Below, piece after piece: positions 32,911 to 44,386 of a DNA stretch of 64,000 bases. The translations under genes and the position numbers were made by a program. The stretch comes from Rhinopomastus cyanomelas (lineage: Eukaryota; Chordata; Aves; Bucerotiformes; Rhinopomastidae): positions 1-64,000 of the forward strand of contig VXBP01005599.1 in the NCBI GenBank assembly GCA_013400115.1. The letters are read 5' to 3'. The stretch's first letter is position 1, and each line of letters begins with the position of its first letter. The notes below the pieces were generated by a model that worked only from the letters and a program-made list of their open reading frames with translations, was not told the origin of the DNA and searched no databases.

Positions 32911-35433
32911 CAATTCTCCTCCACTTGTCAATTGTGCATATGAATACATGGCATATGAGATGAAAATTATAGATGTTTATATCTTTATGCTTAAAATATT
33001 TCTATTTTGCCTCAATATTTTCTCTGTCCAGGTTGTTCTGATCAGTCTGAAAAACTAACAACAAACAAACACCCCAAAACATCACACCACTAAAAAACAA
33101 AAAAAAAGGAAAAAAACAAGAAAAAATAAATTTAAGAAAGCAAAAAGAAAAATCTCTGCTTTTTTAAAGTGCCAGCCTCCAGTTTCTCTTCACCAATCTT
33201 TAACTTTCTTATGAAATAAAGCTGAAATGAAACTACAGCTGAAAAGTTTATCTGGATTTTATTAGCACTAGTTTACTCATTTTTAAACACTTCCTTTACT
33301 ATACATTGAAAATAGCCTTCTGCATTGTTTTACCGTGTCAGCCTGTTGACTGCAACAGACCAGATGCTGTAGAGGGAAATTTTTTATAGGTCTCTCCTAT
33401 TTTATTCCAGCACATAACAAACAGAACTGAGAAAACAGAGTAAAAAATTAGATAAACATGGAAAATGTTAACTATCTGTGAGCACTTACATGCGCCTGTG
33501 CTTGCGGGTGTTCTCTGCATGAGGAAAGCAAGCAAGACATCATCTTTCAAAGGTGGAGGGTCCTGCCTCCAACACCATACCAGTTCTCTTTTAAATGCTT
33601 ATTATCAGAACCAATACAGAGCAACTGGAAGGGGAAAGGCAATGAGCAGGTGAGTCAGTTGGAACTGAAAGCTGTAATCATTCAACAGTGCCGCTTGGTT
33701 CTGTGGTAAGATTTCCTGCCACATTTCAGCCTGTGGATATGAAGCACAGCAGTACTAGCAGAGGTCAGAGTGGCTCTAGGAAGTGGCTTCTGCAGCTTTC
33801 TGAGCTTTGCAGATGAGGTAGGTACCGATCAAGACTTACGGAGCTGCCTACAGGACACTGCAGTTTCAAATAAGCTCCAACACTACAGGTTTAGCAGGTG
33901 AAGATGCACCAGTGATAAAGCAACCACCCTTCTCTTTTCAGACCTCCTTGACACCTACAGCTCCCTGAATCATACCTCAATGACAGAACAAAAATCTATG
34001 TTGTCTGCTTAGCCAATCTTCATGTAAGCTTTTTACTGCTCTAGCAGCACACAATGAACCCAGGAAGTGCCAGGACTGTCCCTCAAGGTCATTTCTCTGT
34101 AAAGCTGCTCTACAGCTGCTCAACAAATCTGCCAGAGAAATAAAAGTGCACGGATCTATCACCACTCACCAGAACAAAACCAAACCACTAATCTTAGAGT
34201 CCCTAGGCTCAGGAGAAGGAAAGACAAATCTTTGCCAAATGCAAGCAGGCATTCATATGGATTTATGGTAAGAGTAAAGAAGTTAAGTGCTTTTCAGTCC
34301 TATCCCAGCATCTGATCCTTGTGTGTTATGCAGCAACACCCCATCATTTCCACAGCAAAATCTCTGTCACTCATAATGGGACATAAGATGCAGTTCCTGG
34401 CCACATCTTTCCCCAGACAGCCGGGAAGACACCTGATTTTCTGAGAGCAACAGAAGTTTTTCTGGGGCAATTTTCTTGCATCAGATTACAGTATCATGCG
34501 TCTGGTTACTCCAATGGAAAACAATGTGAGCAGGATCAGCATTACTATTACTATCATTACTATGCAGAATCACAGCCCATGTCATGGCAACTGCAAATTC
34601 AGTATCATAGTGCTGTCTTTTTACAGTAAACTTGAGTGTTGCTTTGATAGCAGCACTAATTATGCCATTGACAGAACTGCAATTAAATTAATGTGGGCAC
34701 AATTTACCCAGCAACTTACTTCAGACAACTGCCAATTACTTAGTTTTCAAAAAATGCCCTCTAGAGACATGATTTACAAGTCCATCTGCTAATCTAAGTG
34801 CAAACACTACTATGATTACTTATCCAAACATTATATGGTCTATTGGGTCATTGCTGCCTTCAGACATCTTACTGTCTTCACTGTTATTCTTTAATCAGAT
34901 ATTAGGAAAGTGAGTAGAATAAGAACTATCAGTACCATGGCCTTTGGAAAAGCAATATCCCTCTCTACTTGTACATCCAGCCCCTGGCATGTTTTAGTCT
35001 TAAAGGATTACAAGAGGTATGGGGGAAAGAATACAATCTTGTTGATCAAAGTCTTTGCAGAAACTCACCAGAAGTATTCTGTTCAGTATTTATTTGAACC
35101 CTGAGTCAAACTGAAAGGATGCTGAAATTCTATATATCTTACATGTCATTTGGCAAAATTCTTCTAAAAGCTTAAAATTTTCTCTCAGAATAGGGAGTTC
35201 TACTACTTCCTACCTTAGGTTTAATTTTTCATTGACTTTGTTCATTTGTAAAATCTTTGTGGAGATTCCAGAACCATCCTTTATGCACTAGATCTAAAAA
35301 TGTAATCAATACTTGGATTTATATCTGCTAGTTTTAAGCGGGCTCTTTATATTTTAAGCAAATGAAGCAACCATTACTCATTCACTTATTGTTTCTTTAA
35401 ACAAAGAGCAAGTGTGCTTGGCATATAAAATAA
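32911..35433. other. unique sequence with one A/C-rich run
   Basis: Low-complexity A/C text at 33055-33130. A triplet-like ATT-ACT run at 34540-34562. No gene or repeat supported. Open frames up to 98 codons (34496-34792) show no family features. Confidence 0.45.
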
Positions 35434-35812
35434 TAAAATCATAGCTTAGGGGTTGGAAGGGACCTCTGGAGATCATCTAGTACAACCCCCTGCCAAAACA
35501 GGATCACCTAAGGCATGTCACACAAGAACATGTCCAAGTGGGTTTTGAAATTCTCCAGAGAAGGAGACTTTCTCGCTGGTTGGCCTGCTCCAATACTCCA
35601 TCAGTCTCTCAGTGAAGATATAGTTGTGGAGCTGCTTTGTGATCCAGTTTGTGCCCATTGCCCCTTGTCCTACCACTGAAAAGAGACTGGACTCTTCTTT
35701 TTGACATCCACCCTTCAGATTATTTATAGATGTTAATAAGATTCCCTCTCAGCCTTCTCCAGACTAAACAGCCCCAGGTTTCTCAGCCATTCCTCATAAG
35801 AGAGATGTACAC
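35434..35812 (-). mobile_element. CR1 LINE 3' end
   Basis: Starts AAAATCATAGCTTAGGGGTT, with the tail octamers eroded, and runs through the 3' UTR to CATTCCTCATAAGAGAGATG. The subfamily resembles the first copies at 138 and 1287. Strongly diverged. Confidence 0.85.
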
Positions 35813-36974
35813 ACAAGCAGGGGCTGAATCAATTATGTTTCACTGCTGCCTGTCTCATTTCTTTAAGCTGATTTAGCTGCTCTGCCCACCAGTCGTCATT
35901 ATAAACTTTTCTCAACTTTCATAGAAAAGTTATTGGATTCCCAGCTGTTTACAGGACTAATGTACAGGGGGTTTTGCTATTGATAAACTCAGAGTAGGGA
36001 TGTCTGACTGTCATAATGGGAAGAGTACTCATTCTCCATGTGTCATGTGTTTCATAACTTGCATAAATTACTGACATAACTTTCATTCACGTGAGGGAAT
36101 ATCAAGTCTGACTCTCAGATACGCATTGTGTATAGCCAAAGCAGTAGCCATAGGGGCCAGCAAGAGAAAAGTAAAGCTAATCATCAAGGATATAGCTTTG
36201 ACTTCATTTGTTACCGCACACTCCCAGTGCTGCCTAGGGTAGGTTAGGCATGGTATATTCTGCCTGCTCCTTTTAGGATTGCAACAGCTTCCTTCCAGTC
36301 TGCATGTAGACCCAAAGAGGGCAGGCCTCCGATGTCACAGCAGGCATAGGGACTGGCTGAGATATGCATGGCCCTGAAACATCCTCTATCTCAGTCCATC
36401 CATGAGGATAATTAGTACTGTCAGCAACTCAAATACAACCAGAATCAGGAAGCATAAAGATACATGAAAAAATACCTGTTCCCTATGGTGAACCAGCATG
36501 ATCATGACAGCGTCAAAATGTTCTGCCCAGTATGAAGGTTGACTCAGTGTCCTGGATCAGGCAGACAACAGGCACCTCTACATATATACAAATATACTAC
36601 TATATAAAATAAATATATATGTCAATCAATAAGTAATAAAATAAATATATTTAAACATAATTATATAACTATTAATCTGAAATTTTACACCCACAGGTTA
36701 GGACTGATTCTAATCTCGCCCTCTTCAGAAAATTTATGAAAAACAAGACTATGACCCCAAAAACCACAAAACAACCCCCCACAATCCACAAATCCCCAGA
36801 AATAAACCCCTAAACCCCACAAACAAAAGACAGGCTGGCAGGATGCCTTGTAAATTTACTAAATACATTGCTCCTCTTTAATAATGAAAGTTAACAGTTC
36901 CAAAAAATTGCCTGGGGCTTTACTGATCCACATAGCAGTTTCCAGAATATAAAATTATTTGTTTGATGTTCTTT
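35813..36974. other. unique; AT-rich and A/C-rich low complexity
   Basis: Near-pure A/T stretch at 36580-36680, then an A/C-only run at about 36755-36825 (CCCCTAAACCCC within it). No gene supported. Confidence 0.5.
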
Positions 36975-37277
36975 ATGGTCATTTACTTGAAAGGAGGTTG
37001 CAGACAGTTGGGGGTTGGTCTGTTCTCCCTAGTGGCCAGTGATAGGATGAGAGTAAAAAGCCTTAAGCTGCACCAGGAGAGGTTCAGGTTGGATGTTAGG
37101 AGGAATTTCTTTCCTGAAAGGGTTGTCAGGCATTGGAACAGCCTGCCCAGGGAGGGGGTTGAGTTCCCATCCCTGGAGATGTTGAAGAGAAGGGTAGCTG
37201 TTGTGTTGGTGGACAGAGTTTAGTGGTGCTGACAGGACTAGGAAAAGGTTGAAAACTGTTCCATGATTCTGTGATAC
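36975..37277 (+). mobile_element. CR1 LINE 3' end, plus strand
   Basis: The plus frame at 36963-37223 reads [20 protein letters not shown] and [22 protein letters not shown]2 C-terminal text, and the copy ends CCATGATTCTGTGATAC. Same subfamily as 9889 and 32500, but without their shared downstream flank. Confidence 0.9.
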
Positions 37278-37514
37278 ACACACTTCTCAAAACTTCCATG
37301 CAGTGCAAAGCAGCATTGAAGAGTAAACTGTCAGTGCCAATGGAGAAGGTTACACCTAGCCCATTCATGGAGTGAACTCCTACCTTTCAACTCAGACATG
37401 CCTACATGCAAACTTTTAAAGCACACATTATCGACAGCACTTGTTCTTAAAGTACAGTTTTGTATTTTAAGAATGTTCCTCCCCTTTCCCTTCTCCTGTT
37501 ACCCCAATGCACAT

Positions 37515-37708
37515 ACATGGAATCATAGGATAGAATCACAGAATCATAAAAGTTGGTAGAGACCTCCAAGATCATCAGTCCAACTCTCAAACCCACCACA
37601 CCTTGCCCACTAAACCCTGTTGCCTAGGGCCACATCTACACAGTTATTTTTACCCCTCTAGGGATGACAACACCACCCCCTCCCTGGGCAGCCTATTCCA
37701 ATCCCTGA
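37515..37708 (-). mobile_element. CR1 LINE 3' end, cut by a single N
   Basis: Begins TACATGGAATCATAGGATAG and reads as a normal minus-strand CR1 3' UTR until it stops at the N at 37709. Its last 91 bases (37618-37708) recur exactly at 40360-40450, where the sequence continues beyond the break point. Confidence 0.88.
37618..37708. repeat. 91-bp exact repeat B, copy 1
   Basis: Identical to 40360-40450 (TGTTGCCTAGGGCC to CAATCCCTGA). It ends at a single N. The pair brackets the block at 37710-40358, the pattern expected when a contig has been wrongly inserted at a gap and the flank re-emitted after it. Confidence 0.95.
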
Positions 37709-37709
37709 N
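37709..37709. other. single ambiguous base at a probable false join
   Basis: One N between a CR1 interior (left) and unrelated unique DNA (right) that is found again at 40911. A single N is more consistent with an assembler's gap-closing mark than a sequencing ambiguity. Confidence 0.8.
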
Positions 37710-39142
37710 ATTATTTCTCTCGCATGCAGATCAGTATCAGATATTAATCTAATTTTACTCTTAAATACTTCTACTCTGAATAATGTATTTTAGATAGAAT
37801 GCAAACAATAGGACATGGCTAGGTTAACATTGGCAACAAAAGTACTAAGTCCGATTATTCATCCTGGGGGATCTATGTTTACAAGACCAGCTGACCCACT
37901 GCATTTCACTCACCCTAGAAGAAGCACAAGGCAAACATGGTTCATAATTTTCTTTATGTATTTACTACTGTCAGAGTACCTAAACTCTTGCATTTCCAGT
38001 GACCAACTTAAAATCTCCAATACCAATGCTAGCAGAGTTGTGGACAGTACATAAAGTATTTGTTTTTTACACTATGAAATATTACTGATGGAATAAAAAT
38101 ATTATTATACCAGTTCAGATCTGTCAAGCTTCAACAAGGAGAAAGGGGCAGAAGACATCACCATGTGAACACAATGGATAGCATTCATTCATGGCTAATA
38201 GTATTGTCAGTACTGAAGCAGACAAAATTCACTTGAAATAAGATTGGCTACCTCTGCATCCCAGAAAGTTTCACTGAGGACATTGCACCAAAGTTATAAC
38301 TACACTGAAAGCCTTGGAATTGTAGGCAGATTAACCACAAAGGGAACTACAACTGAAGCCCATGATCCCCAAGGAATCTCTTTACTGTCTCCAGCACTCC
38401 CAACACTCTGAAAGGACTGAGTGCACTTTGATCTGTTGAGAAGATTACCTTAGGATTGAAAGGAATTACTCACTCAAAGAATGTGTGATGTTTCAGAGTA
38501 TAACTTGGTGGGAAGTTCCCTTCAGCCTCTGTGTCTGCTGAAATGAACGCGGACAGCGGCGACATTCAGTGTTGTGTACCTGCAGACATTAAGCAAGAAC
38601 TTGCTCTGCTAAGCAGTGCCACTGAAATAAACAGCCAGTGAAGAAAACATTGATCTGACACTCTCTCCTGGAAGCCTTTTCACTGATATTAAAAGGCACC
38701 AGTTCAAGCCACAGCCTCTTGCTTTTAAGCACAACTTATTAGCATCAAACCTGATCTAAAATATATCGGTGCAGACAGGAACAACTCAGCTAAAGACAGG
38801 TTCATTACACTCTCCAGAGTTGAACGATGTGCATTCCTGCTGTGAGTTTTGTAGATGTTTACTTGGCTGGTATTTTTATTTCCTTTTGACATTAACAAAT
38901 GTGCTCACCTTAGCTCCATCCAGCACAGTGGCATGAAAAACTAATAAATACAGCTTCCAGCCTTCCAGAATTCAAAGAAGCTTTTATTCCATTGACCCTC
39001 ACCTAAACTAGGGCTGGCAAAATTATTGCCCCAAATAAATCATCAGCCTATAGTAGATAACATTTTGTCCTGTTTTGTTCCTACATCTCTTGTAAAGTAT
39101 TTGTTCTTCTTCTCTGTTCTTGGGCTACAGAGTAATTATATC
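37710..39142. other. unique part of block C, no gene seen
   Basis: A 79-codon open frame at 37815-38054 shows no recognisable family. The rest is ordinary AT-rich DNA. Identical to 40911-42343. Confidence 0.45.
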
Positions 39143-40178
39143 AGCGGACAGGGGAAGAGCTATGGATGCCATCTAACTGGATCTCTGTAAAACCTTGGAC
39201 ATAGTCCCCCACAACATCCTTCCCGCTAAATTGGAGGTGTATGGATTTGAGGGGTGAACTGTTCCACCAATAACAAATTCCCTGGATGTTCCATTAATAA
39301 GGAACTGGTTGGAAGCGGTTGGAAGTGGTATCCCTCAGGGGTCTGGGTTGCAATCGGTGCTGTTTAATACCTTCATTGATGACATCATGTAATCAAGTAC
39401 ATTCTCAGCAGGTTTGCAAATGACACCAAGCTGAGTGGTGCAGTCCACACACCAGATGACCTGTACAAGCCAAAGAAGTAGGCCTATGGGAACCTCAGAA
39501 GTTTCAACAAGGCCAAGTGCAAGTCTGTCCTGCACCTGCATCAGGGAAATCCTCAGCACCAATGCAGGCTGAGGAATGATGCGCTTGAGAGCCACTCCAC
39601 AGACAAGCACTTGAAAGCCAACAAGGCATGCTTGTCGCCCCGAAGGGAAATCACATCCTTAGCTGCAACAAAAGGAGTGTGGCCATCAGCTTAAAGGAGG
39701 CAATTCTGCCCTTCTACTCCATTGTGGAGAAAACTCACCTGGAGTACTGCATACAGCTTTGGAGCCTTACACACAAGAAGAACATGAGCTTGTTAGAGTA
39801 GGGTCAGAAAAATGATCCAAGAGCTAGAACACCTCTCCATGAGGACAAGCTGAGAGAGCTGGGGTTGTTCAGCCAAGAGAAGAGAAAGCTGCAAGGAAGA
39901 TGTTATTGCAGCCTTTCAGTATTTAAAGGTGGCCTGTAAGAAAGATGGGGACAGACCTTTTAGCAAGACATCTTGTGAGAGGACAAGAGGTGATGGGTTT
40001 AAGCTAATGGAGGGTAGATTTAGATTGGATATTATGAAGATGGTTTTTCCAATGAAGGTGGTGAAACAATGGAGCAGATTACCCTCAGAGAGGTGGTGGA
40101 GGCCCCATGCCTGGAGACATTCGTGGTCAGAATGAACCTTGAAAGGTCCCTTTCAACACAAACCATTCTATGATTCTG
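39143..40178 (+). mobile_element. CR1 LINE, RT core to 3' end, plus strand (copy 1)
   Basis: About 1.04 kb of plus-strand CR1 ending CAAACCATTCTATGATTCTG. RT motif text is eroded: the region near 39340-39380 corresponds to the GSVL..LFN..DD segment. From 39835 the C-terminal text ELGLFSQEKRKL-type and FKLMEGRFRLDIMKMVF is seen. The bases at 40070-40084 agree with the CR1 consensus here, unlike copy 2. Confidence 0.85.
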
Positions 40179-40358
40179 AGTGAGATTATTTAACTACTTG
40201 CTGGCAAAATATTTTGATTCTTGATCACACATTCTTCCTTGGCTTTGGCTAGTCACATTGGAGTAATGTAATATCCCTTTGCTCTCTGGTACAGACTTCC
40301 ATAACAGAGAACAAAGAAAGCCTGCAAACCACCGTTGGTTAACAAACAATACACTGTA

Positions 40359-40359
40359 N
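40359..40359. other. single ambiguous base at second probable false join
   Basis: One N directly after the end of block C copy 1 and directly before repeat B copy 2. Confidence 0.8.
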
Positions 40360-40450
40360 TGTTGCCTAGGGCCACATCTACACAGTTATTTTTACCCCTC
40401 TAGGGATGACAACACCACCCCCTCCCTGGGCAGCCTATTCCAATCCCTGA
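40360..40450. repeat. 91-bp exact repeat B, copy 2
   Basis: Same as 37618-37708. Here the sequence continues as ACCATCCCACTTC, so the CR1 that breaks off at 37708 most likely continues in this copy. Confidence 0.95.
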
Positions 40451-40823
40451 CCATCCCACTTCTCTGCCCCAACTTAAAAATCCACCAGTGAGCAATTAGA
40501 CAACATAATCTGAGCAACAGTGGACAACAATCCACACACTACAACAAAAGGAAAAGCAACAGCCTTTACAAATACTGTTTTTCCCAGGGCTGTCCTGCTG
40601 CATCAGCCACTAACCTCAGGGCTACCTTGGCTCTCCAATTAGATGGTGGTTCTTTTGAGATGCCACAAGCACAGAACGTCAGCATTTTTCCTTCCTCTCC
40701 TACCCTTCATCTTCCTTTATCCTGGGCTGGGGTAAAATGGAAGGGAGAGTGGAACCGGGTGAGAAGGAAAGATCCTTGCCACAGTCCATAGTCAGGCAAT
40801 TCCTTTTCATTCCTCCCTAGGCT
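40451..40823. other. unique sequence before the gap
   Basis: No feature supported. It ends in pyrimidine-rich text at the gap edge. Confidence 0.45.
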
Positions 40824-40867
40824 NNNNNNNNNNNNNNNNNNNNNNNNNNNNNNNNNNNNNNNNNNNN
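40824..40867. other. assembly gap, 44 Ns
   Basis: A run of 44 Ns flanked by pyrimidine-rich text (TTCATTCCTCCCTAGGCT left, CCTCCCCCCCTTTTCC right). Confidence 0.99.
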
Positions 40868-40910
40868 CCTCCCCCCCTTTTCCTTGAGAGACTTTGAAGC
40901 AAGAAAGAGC

Positions 40911-43559
40911 ATTATTTCTCTCGCATGCAGATCAGTATCAGATATTAATCTAATTTTACTCTTAAATACTTCTACTCTGAATAATGTATTTTAGATAGAA
41001 TGCAAACAATAGGACATGGCTAGGTTAACATTGGCAACAAAAGTACTAAGTCCGATTATTCATCCTGGGGGATCTATGTTTACAAGACCAGCTGACCCAC
41101 TGCATTTCACTCACCCTAGAAGAAGCACAAGGCAAACATGGTTCATAATTTTCTTTATGTATTTACTACTGTCAGAGTACCTAAACTCTTGCATTTCCAG
41201 TGACCAACTTAAAATCTCCAATACCAATGCTAGCAGAGTTGTGGACAGTACATAAAGTATTTGTTTTTTACACTATGAAATATTACTGATGGAATAAAAA
41301 TATTATTATACCAGTTCAGATCTGTCAAGCTTCAACAAGGAGAAAGGGGCAGAAGACATCACCATGTGAACACAATGGATAGCATTCATTCATGGCTAAT
41401 AGTATTGTCAGTACTGAAGCAGACAAAATTCACTTGAAATAAGATTGGCTACCTCTGCATCCCAGAAAGTTTCACTGAGGACATTGCACCAAAGTTATAA
41501 CTACACTGAAAGCCTTGGAATTGTAGGCAGATTAACCACAAAGGGAACTACAACTGAAGCCCATGATCCCCAAGGAATCTCTTTACTGTCTCCAGCACTC
41601 CCAACACTCTGAAAGGACTGAGTGCACTTTGATCTGTTGAGAAGATTACCTTAGGATTGAAAGGAATTACTCACTCAAAGAATGTGTGATGTTTCAGAGT
41701 ATAACTTGGTGGGAAGTTCCCTTCAGCCTCTGTGTCTGCTGAAATGAACGCGGACAGCGGCGACATTCAGTGTTGTGTACCTGCAGACATTAAGCAAGAA
41801 CTTGCTCTGCTAAGCAGTGCCACTGAAATAAACAGCCAGTGAAGAAAACATTGATCTGACACTCTCTCCTGGAAGCCTTTTCACTGATATTAAAAGGCAC
41901 CAGTTCAAGCCACAGCCTCTTGCTTTTAAGCACAACTTATTAGCATCAAACCTGATCTAAAATATATCGGTGCAGACAGGAACAACTCAGCTAAAGACAG
42001 GTTCATTACACTCTCCAGAGTTGAACGATGTGCATTCCTGCTGTGAGTTTTGTAGATGTTTACTTGGCTGGTATTTTTATTTCCTTTTGACATTAACAAA
42101 TGTGCTCACCTTAGCTCCATCCAGCACAGTGGCATGAAAAACTAATAAATACAGCTTCCAGCCTTCCAGAATTCAAAGAAGCTTTTATTCCATTGACCCT
42201 CACCTAAACTAGGGCTGGCAAAATTATTGCCCCAAATAAATCATCAGCCTATAGTAGATAACATTTTGTCCTGTTTTGTTCCTACATCTCTTGTAAAGTA
42301 TTTGTTCTTCTTCTCTGTTCTTGGGCTACAGAGTAATTATATCAGCGGACAGGGGAAGAGCTATGGATGCCATCTAACTGGATCTCTGTAAAACCTTGGA
42401 CATAGTCCCCCACAACATCCTTCCCGCTAAATTGGAGGTGTATGGATTTGAGGGGTGAACTGTTCCACCAATAACAAATTCCCTGGATGTTCCATTAATA
42501 AGGAACTGGTTGGAAGCGGTTGGAAGTGGTATCCCTCAGGGGTCTGGGTTGCAATCGGTGCTGTTTAATACCTTCATTGATGACATCATGTAATCAAGTA
42601 CATTCTCAGCAGGTTTGCAAATGACACCAAGCTGAGTGGTGCAGTCCACACACCAGATGACCTGTACAAGCCAAAGAAGTAGGCCTATGGGAACCTCAGA
42701 AGTTTCAACAAGGCCAAGTGCAAGTCTGTCCTGCACCTGCATCAGGGAAATCCTCAGCACCAATGCAGGCTGAGGAATGATGCGCTTGAGAGCCACTCCA
42801 CAGACAAGCACTTGAAAGCCAACAAGGCATGCTTGTCGCCCCGAAGGGAAATCACATCCTTAGCTGCAACAAAAGGAGTGTGGCCATCAGCTTAAAGGAG
42901 GCAATTCTGCCCTTCTACTCCATTGTGGAGAAAACTCACCTGGAGTACTGCATACAGCTTTGGAGCCTTACACACAAGAAGAACATGAGCTTGTTAGAGT
43001 AGGGTCAGAAAAATGATCCAAGAGCTAGAACACCTCTCCATGAGGACAAGCTGAGAGAGCTGGGGTTGTTCAGCCAAGAGAAGAGAAAGCTGCAAGGAAG
43101 ATGTTATTGCAGCCTTTCAGTATTTAAAGGTGGCCTGTAAGAAAGATGGGGACAGACCTTTTAGCAAGACATCTTGTGAGAGGACAAGAGGTGATGGGTT
43201 TAAGCTAATGGAGGGTAGATTTAGATTGGATATTATGAAGATGGTTTTTCCAATGAAGGTGGTGAAACAAAGCAAAGCAGTTAGGTCAGAGAGGTGGTGG
43301 AGGCCCCATGCCTGGAGACATTCGTGGTCAGAATGAACCTTGAAAGGTCCCTTTCAACACAAACCATTCTATGATTCTGAGTGAGATTATTTAACTACTT
43401 GCTGGCAAAATATTTTGATTCTTGATCACACATTCTTCCTTGGCTTTGGCTAGTCACATTGGAGTAATGTAATATCCCTTTGCTCTCTGGTACAGACTTC
43501 CATAACAGAGAACAAAGAAAGCCTGCAAACCACCGTTGGTTAACAAACAATACACTGTA
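40911..43559. repeat. 2,649-bp duplicated block C, copy 2
   Basis: The partner of 37710-40358. Its left junction (AGAAAGAGC|ATTATTTCTC) and right junction (CACTGTAA|CCCCCAAG) are continuous with unique DNA and carry no N, so this is probably the true location. Confidence 0.9.
42344..43379 (+). mobile_element. CR1 LINE, RT core to 3' end, plus strand (copy 2)
   Basis: Same element as 39143-40178. At 43271-43285 fifteen bases read AGCAAAGCAGTTAGG where copy 1 has consensus-like TGGAGCAGATTACCC. The replacement text is also found at 47547-47561 inside the solo LTR. Confidence 0.85.
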
Positions 43560-44349
43560 ACCCCCAAGTATCATTGTAAAGACAAAGTAGTTTTCAAAAG
43601 CCTTCACTAACAGCCAGACTACTTGATGAGATGTTTAGAAAAATGAGTGTTCAAAAACACTACTTCCAGCTACCTGTAGTCTTGCATGTTAAAGAATGGA
43701 GCAAACAAAAGGCAGAAGCCTTGGCTGCAAACCAAAGCCTTACATGACCTCTCCTGTTCATGTCCTCTCATGCTAAAATGGCTGGAAGAACAGAAAAAAA
43801 TAAGAAAGTAATCTATGAGCTCATGAATGTATTTTTCAATAGATGCTGGCATGCTCTCATCTATCTTTTTTATTGCTGTAGAGGGTTACTGTGTAAGAGA
43901 AGAAACAATCACAAGGAGGGGGAAGGCTGTATTTTTCTGTCACTATACATCTTCTGCTCCAGCTCTCCAGCATGTCCAGTGCAGATCTGCATGTTCTGCA
44001 ATGAGCTTGTCATTTATCTAATAAAAGGCGAGACGGCTCACTGAAGTGGACATGGTTATTTGTACAGCAAATAGTGGTAAGCAAGGATTGATGCAGACTC
44101 CATCTCCAGCATTAATGCATTACCTTCTGTCAACAGCTTCACAGACAACTCAACCTGCTGGCACGTGAGCGTGTTGTCAGGATGAAAGCTGTCTTCTGAA
44201 ACGCTGGGTTTTTGTAGGGTTGCTCTTTGGTTGTGTTTAAATCTCCTGAAATATGCTTAGCTGCATAGAAGAAACCATCAAACATTCAAGGAGATCTTCT
44301 GTTCAAAGGTGAAATATATTTTGGCAAGTACAGAGGGCATAGGATGCCC
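43560..44349. other. unique sequence, nothing recognised
   Basis: Overlapping small open frames at 43760-44044 look like chance. Confidence 0.45.
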
Positions 44350-44386
44350 GCAAGGAAGATCTTATTGCAGCCTTTCAGTATTTAAA
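44350..44386 (+). repeat. 37-bp internal CR1 fragment
   Basis: GCAAGGAAGATCTTATTGCA and the next 17 bases match 43092-43128 of the CR1 (and 39891-39927) with one mismatch. It comes from inside ORF2 and has no 3' tail, so it is not a normal CR1 insertion. Confidence 0.75.

Larger units (their letters stand above)
37710..40358. repeat. 2,649-bp duplicated block C, copy 1 (probable artefact)
   Basis: Matches 40911-43559 at a constant offset of 3,201 bases without any indel that I can see. Both copies contain the same unique DNA and the same plus-strand CR1. The only difference noticed is a 15-base substitution in the CR1 (40070-40084 against 43271-43285). This copy is bounded by single Ns on both sides. 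Copy 2 follows a normal 44-N gap and runs straight into unique DNA, so copy 1 is the likelier artefact. Confidence 0.9.

Noticed and set aside
36755..36825. Interstitial telomeric repeat (CCCTAA-like text)
   Set aside because: Only one partial match within a general A/C-rich low-complexity run.
37710..43559. A recent genuine tandem duplication
   Set aside because: Single Ns at both joins, re-emission of the 91-base flank and near-total identity fit an assembly error better. Kept open only pending read evidence.
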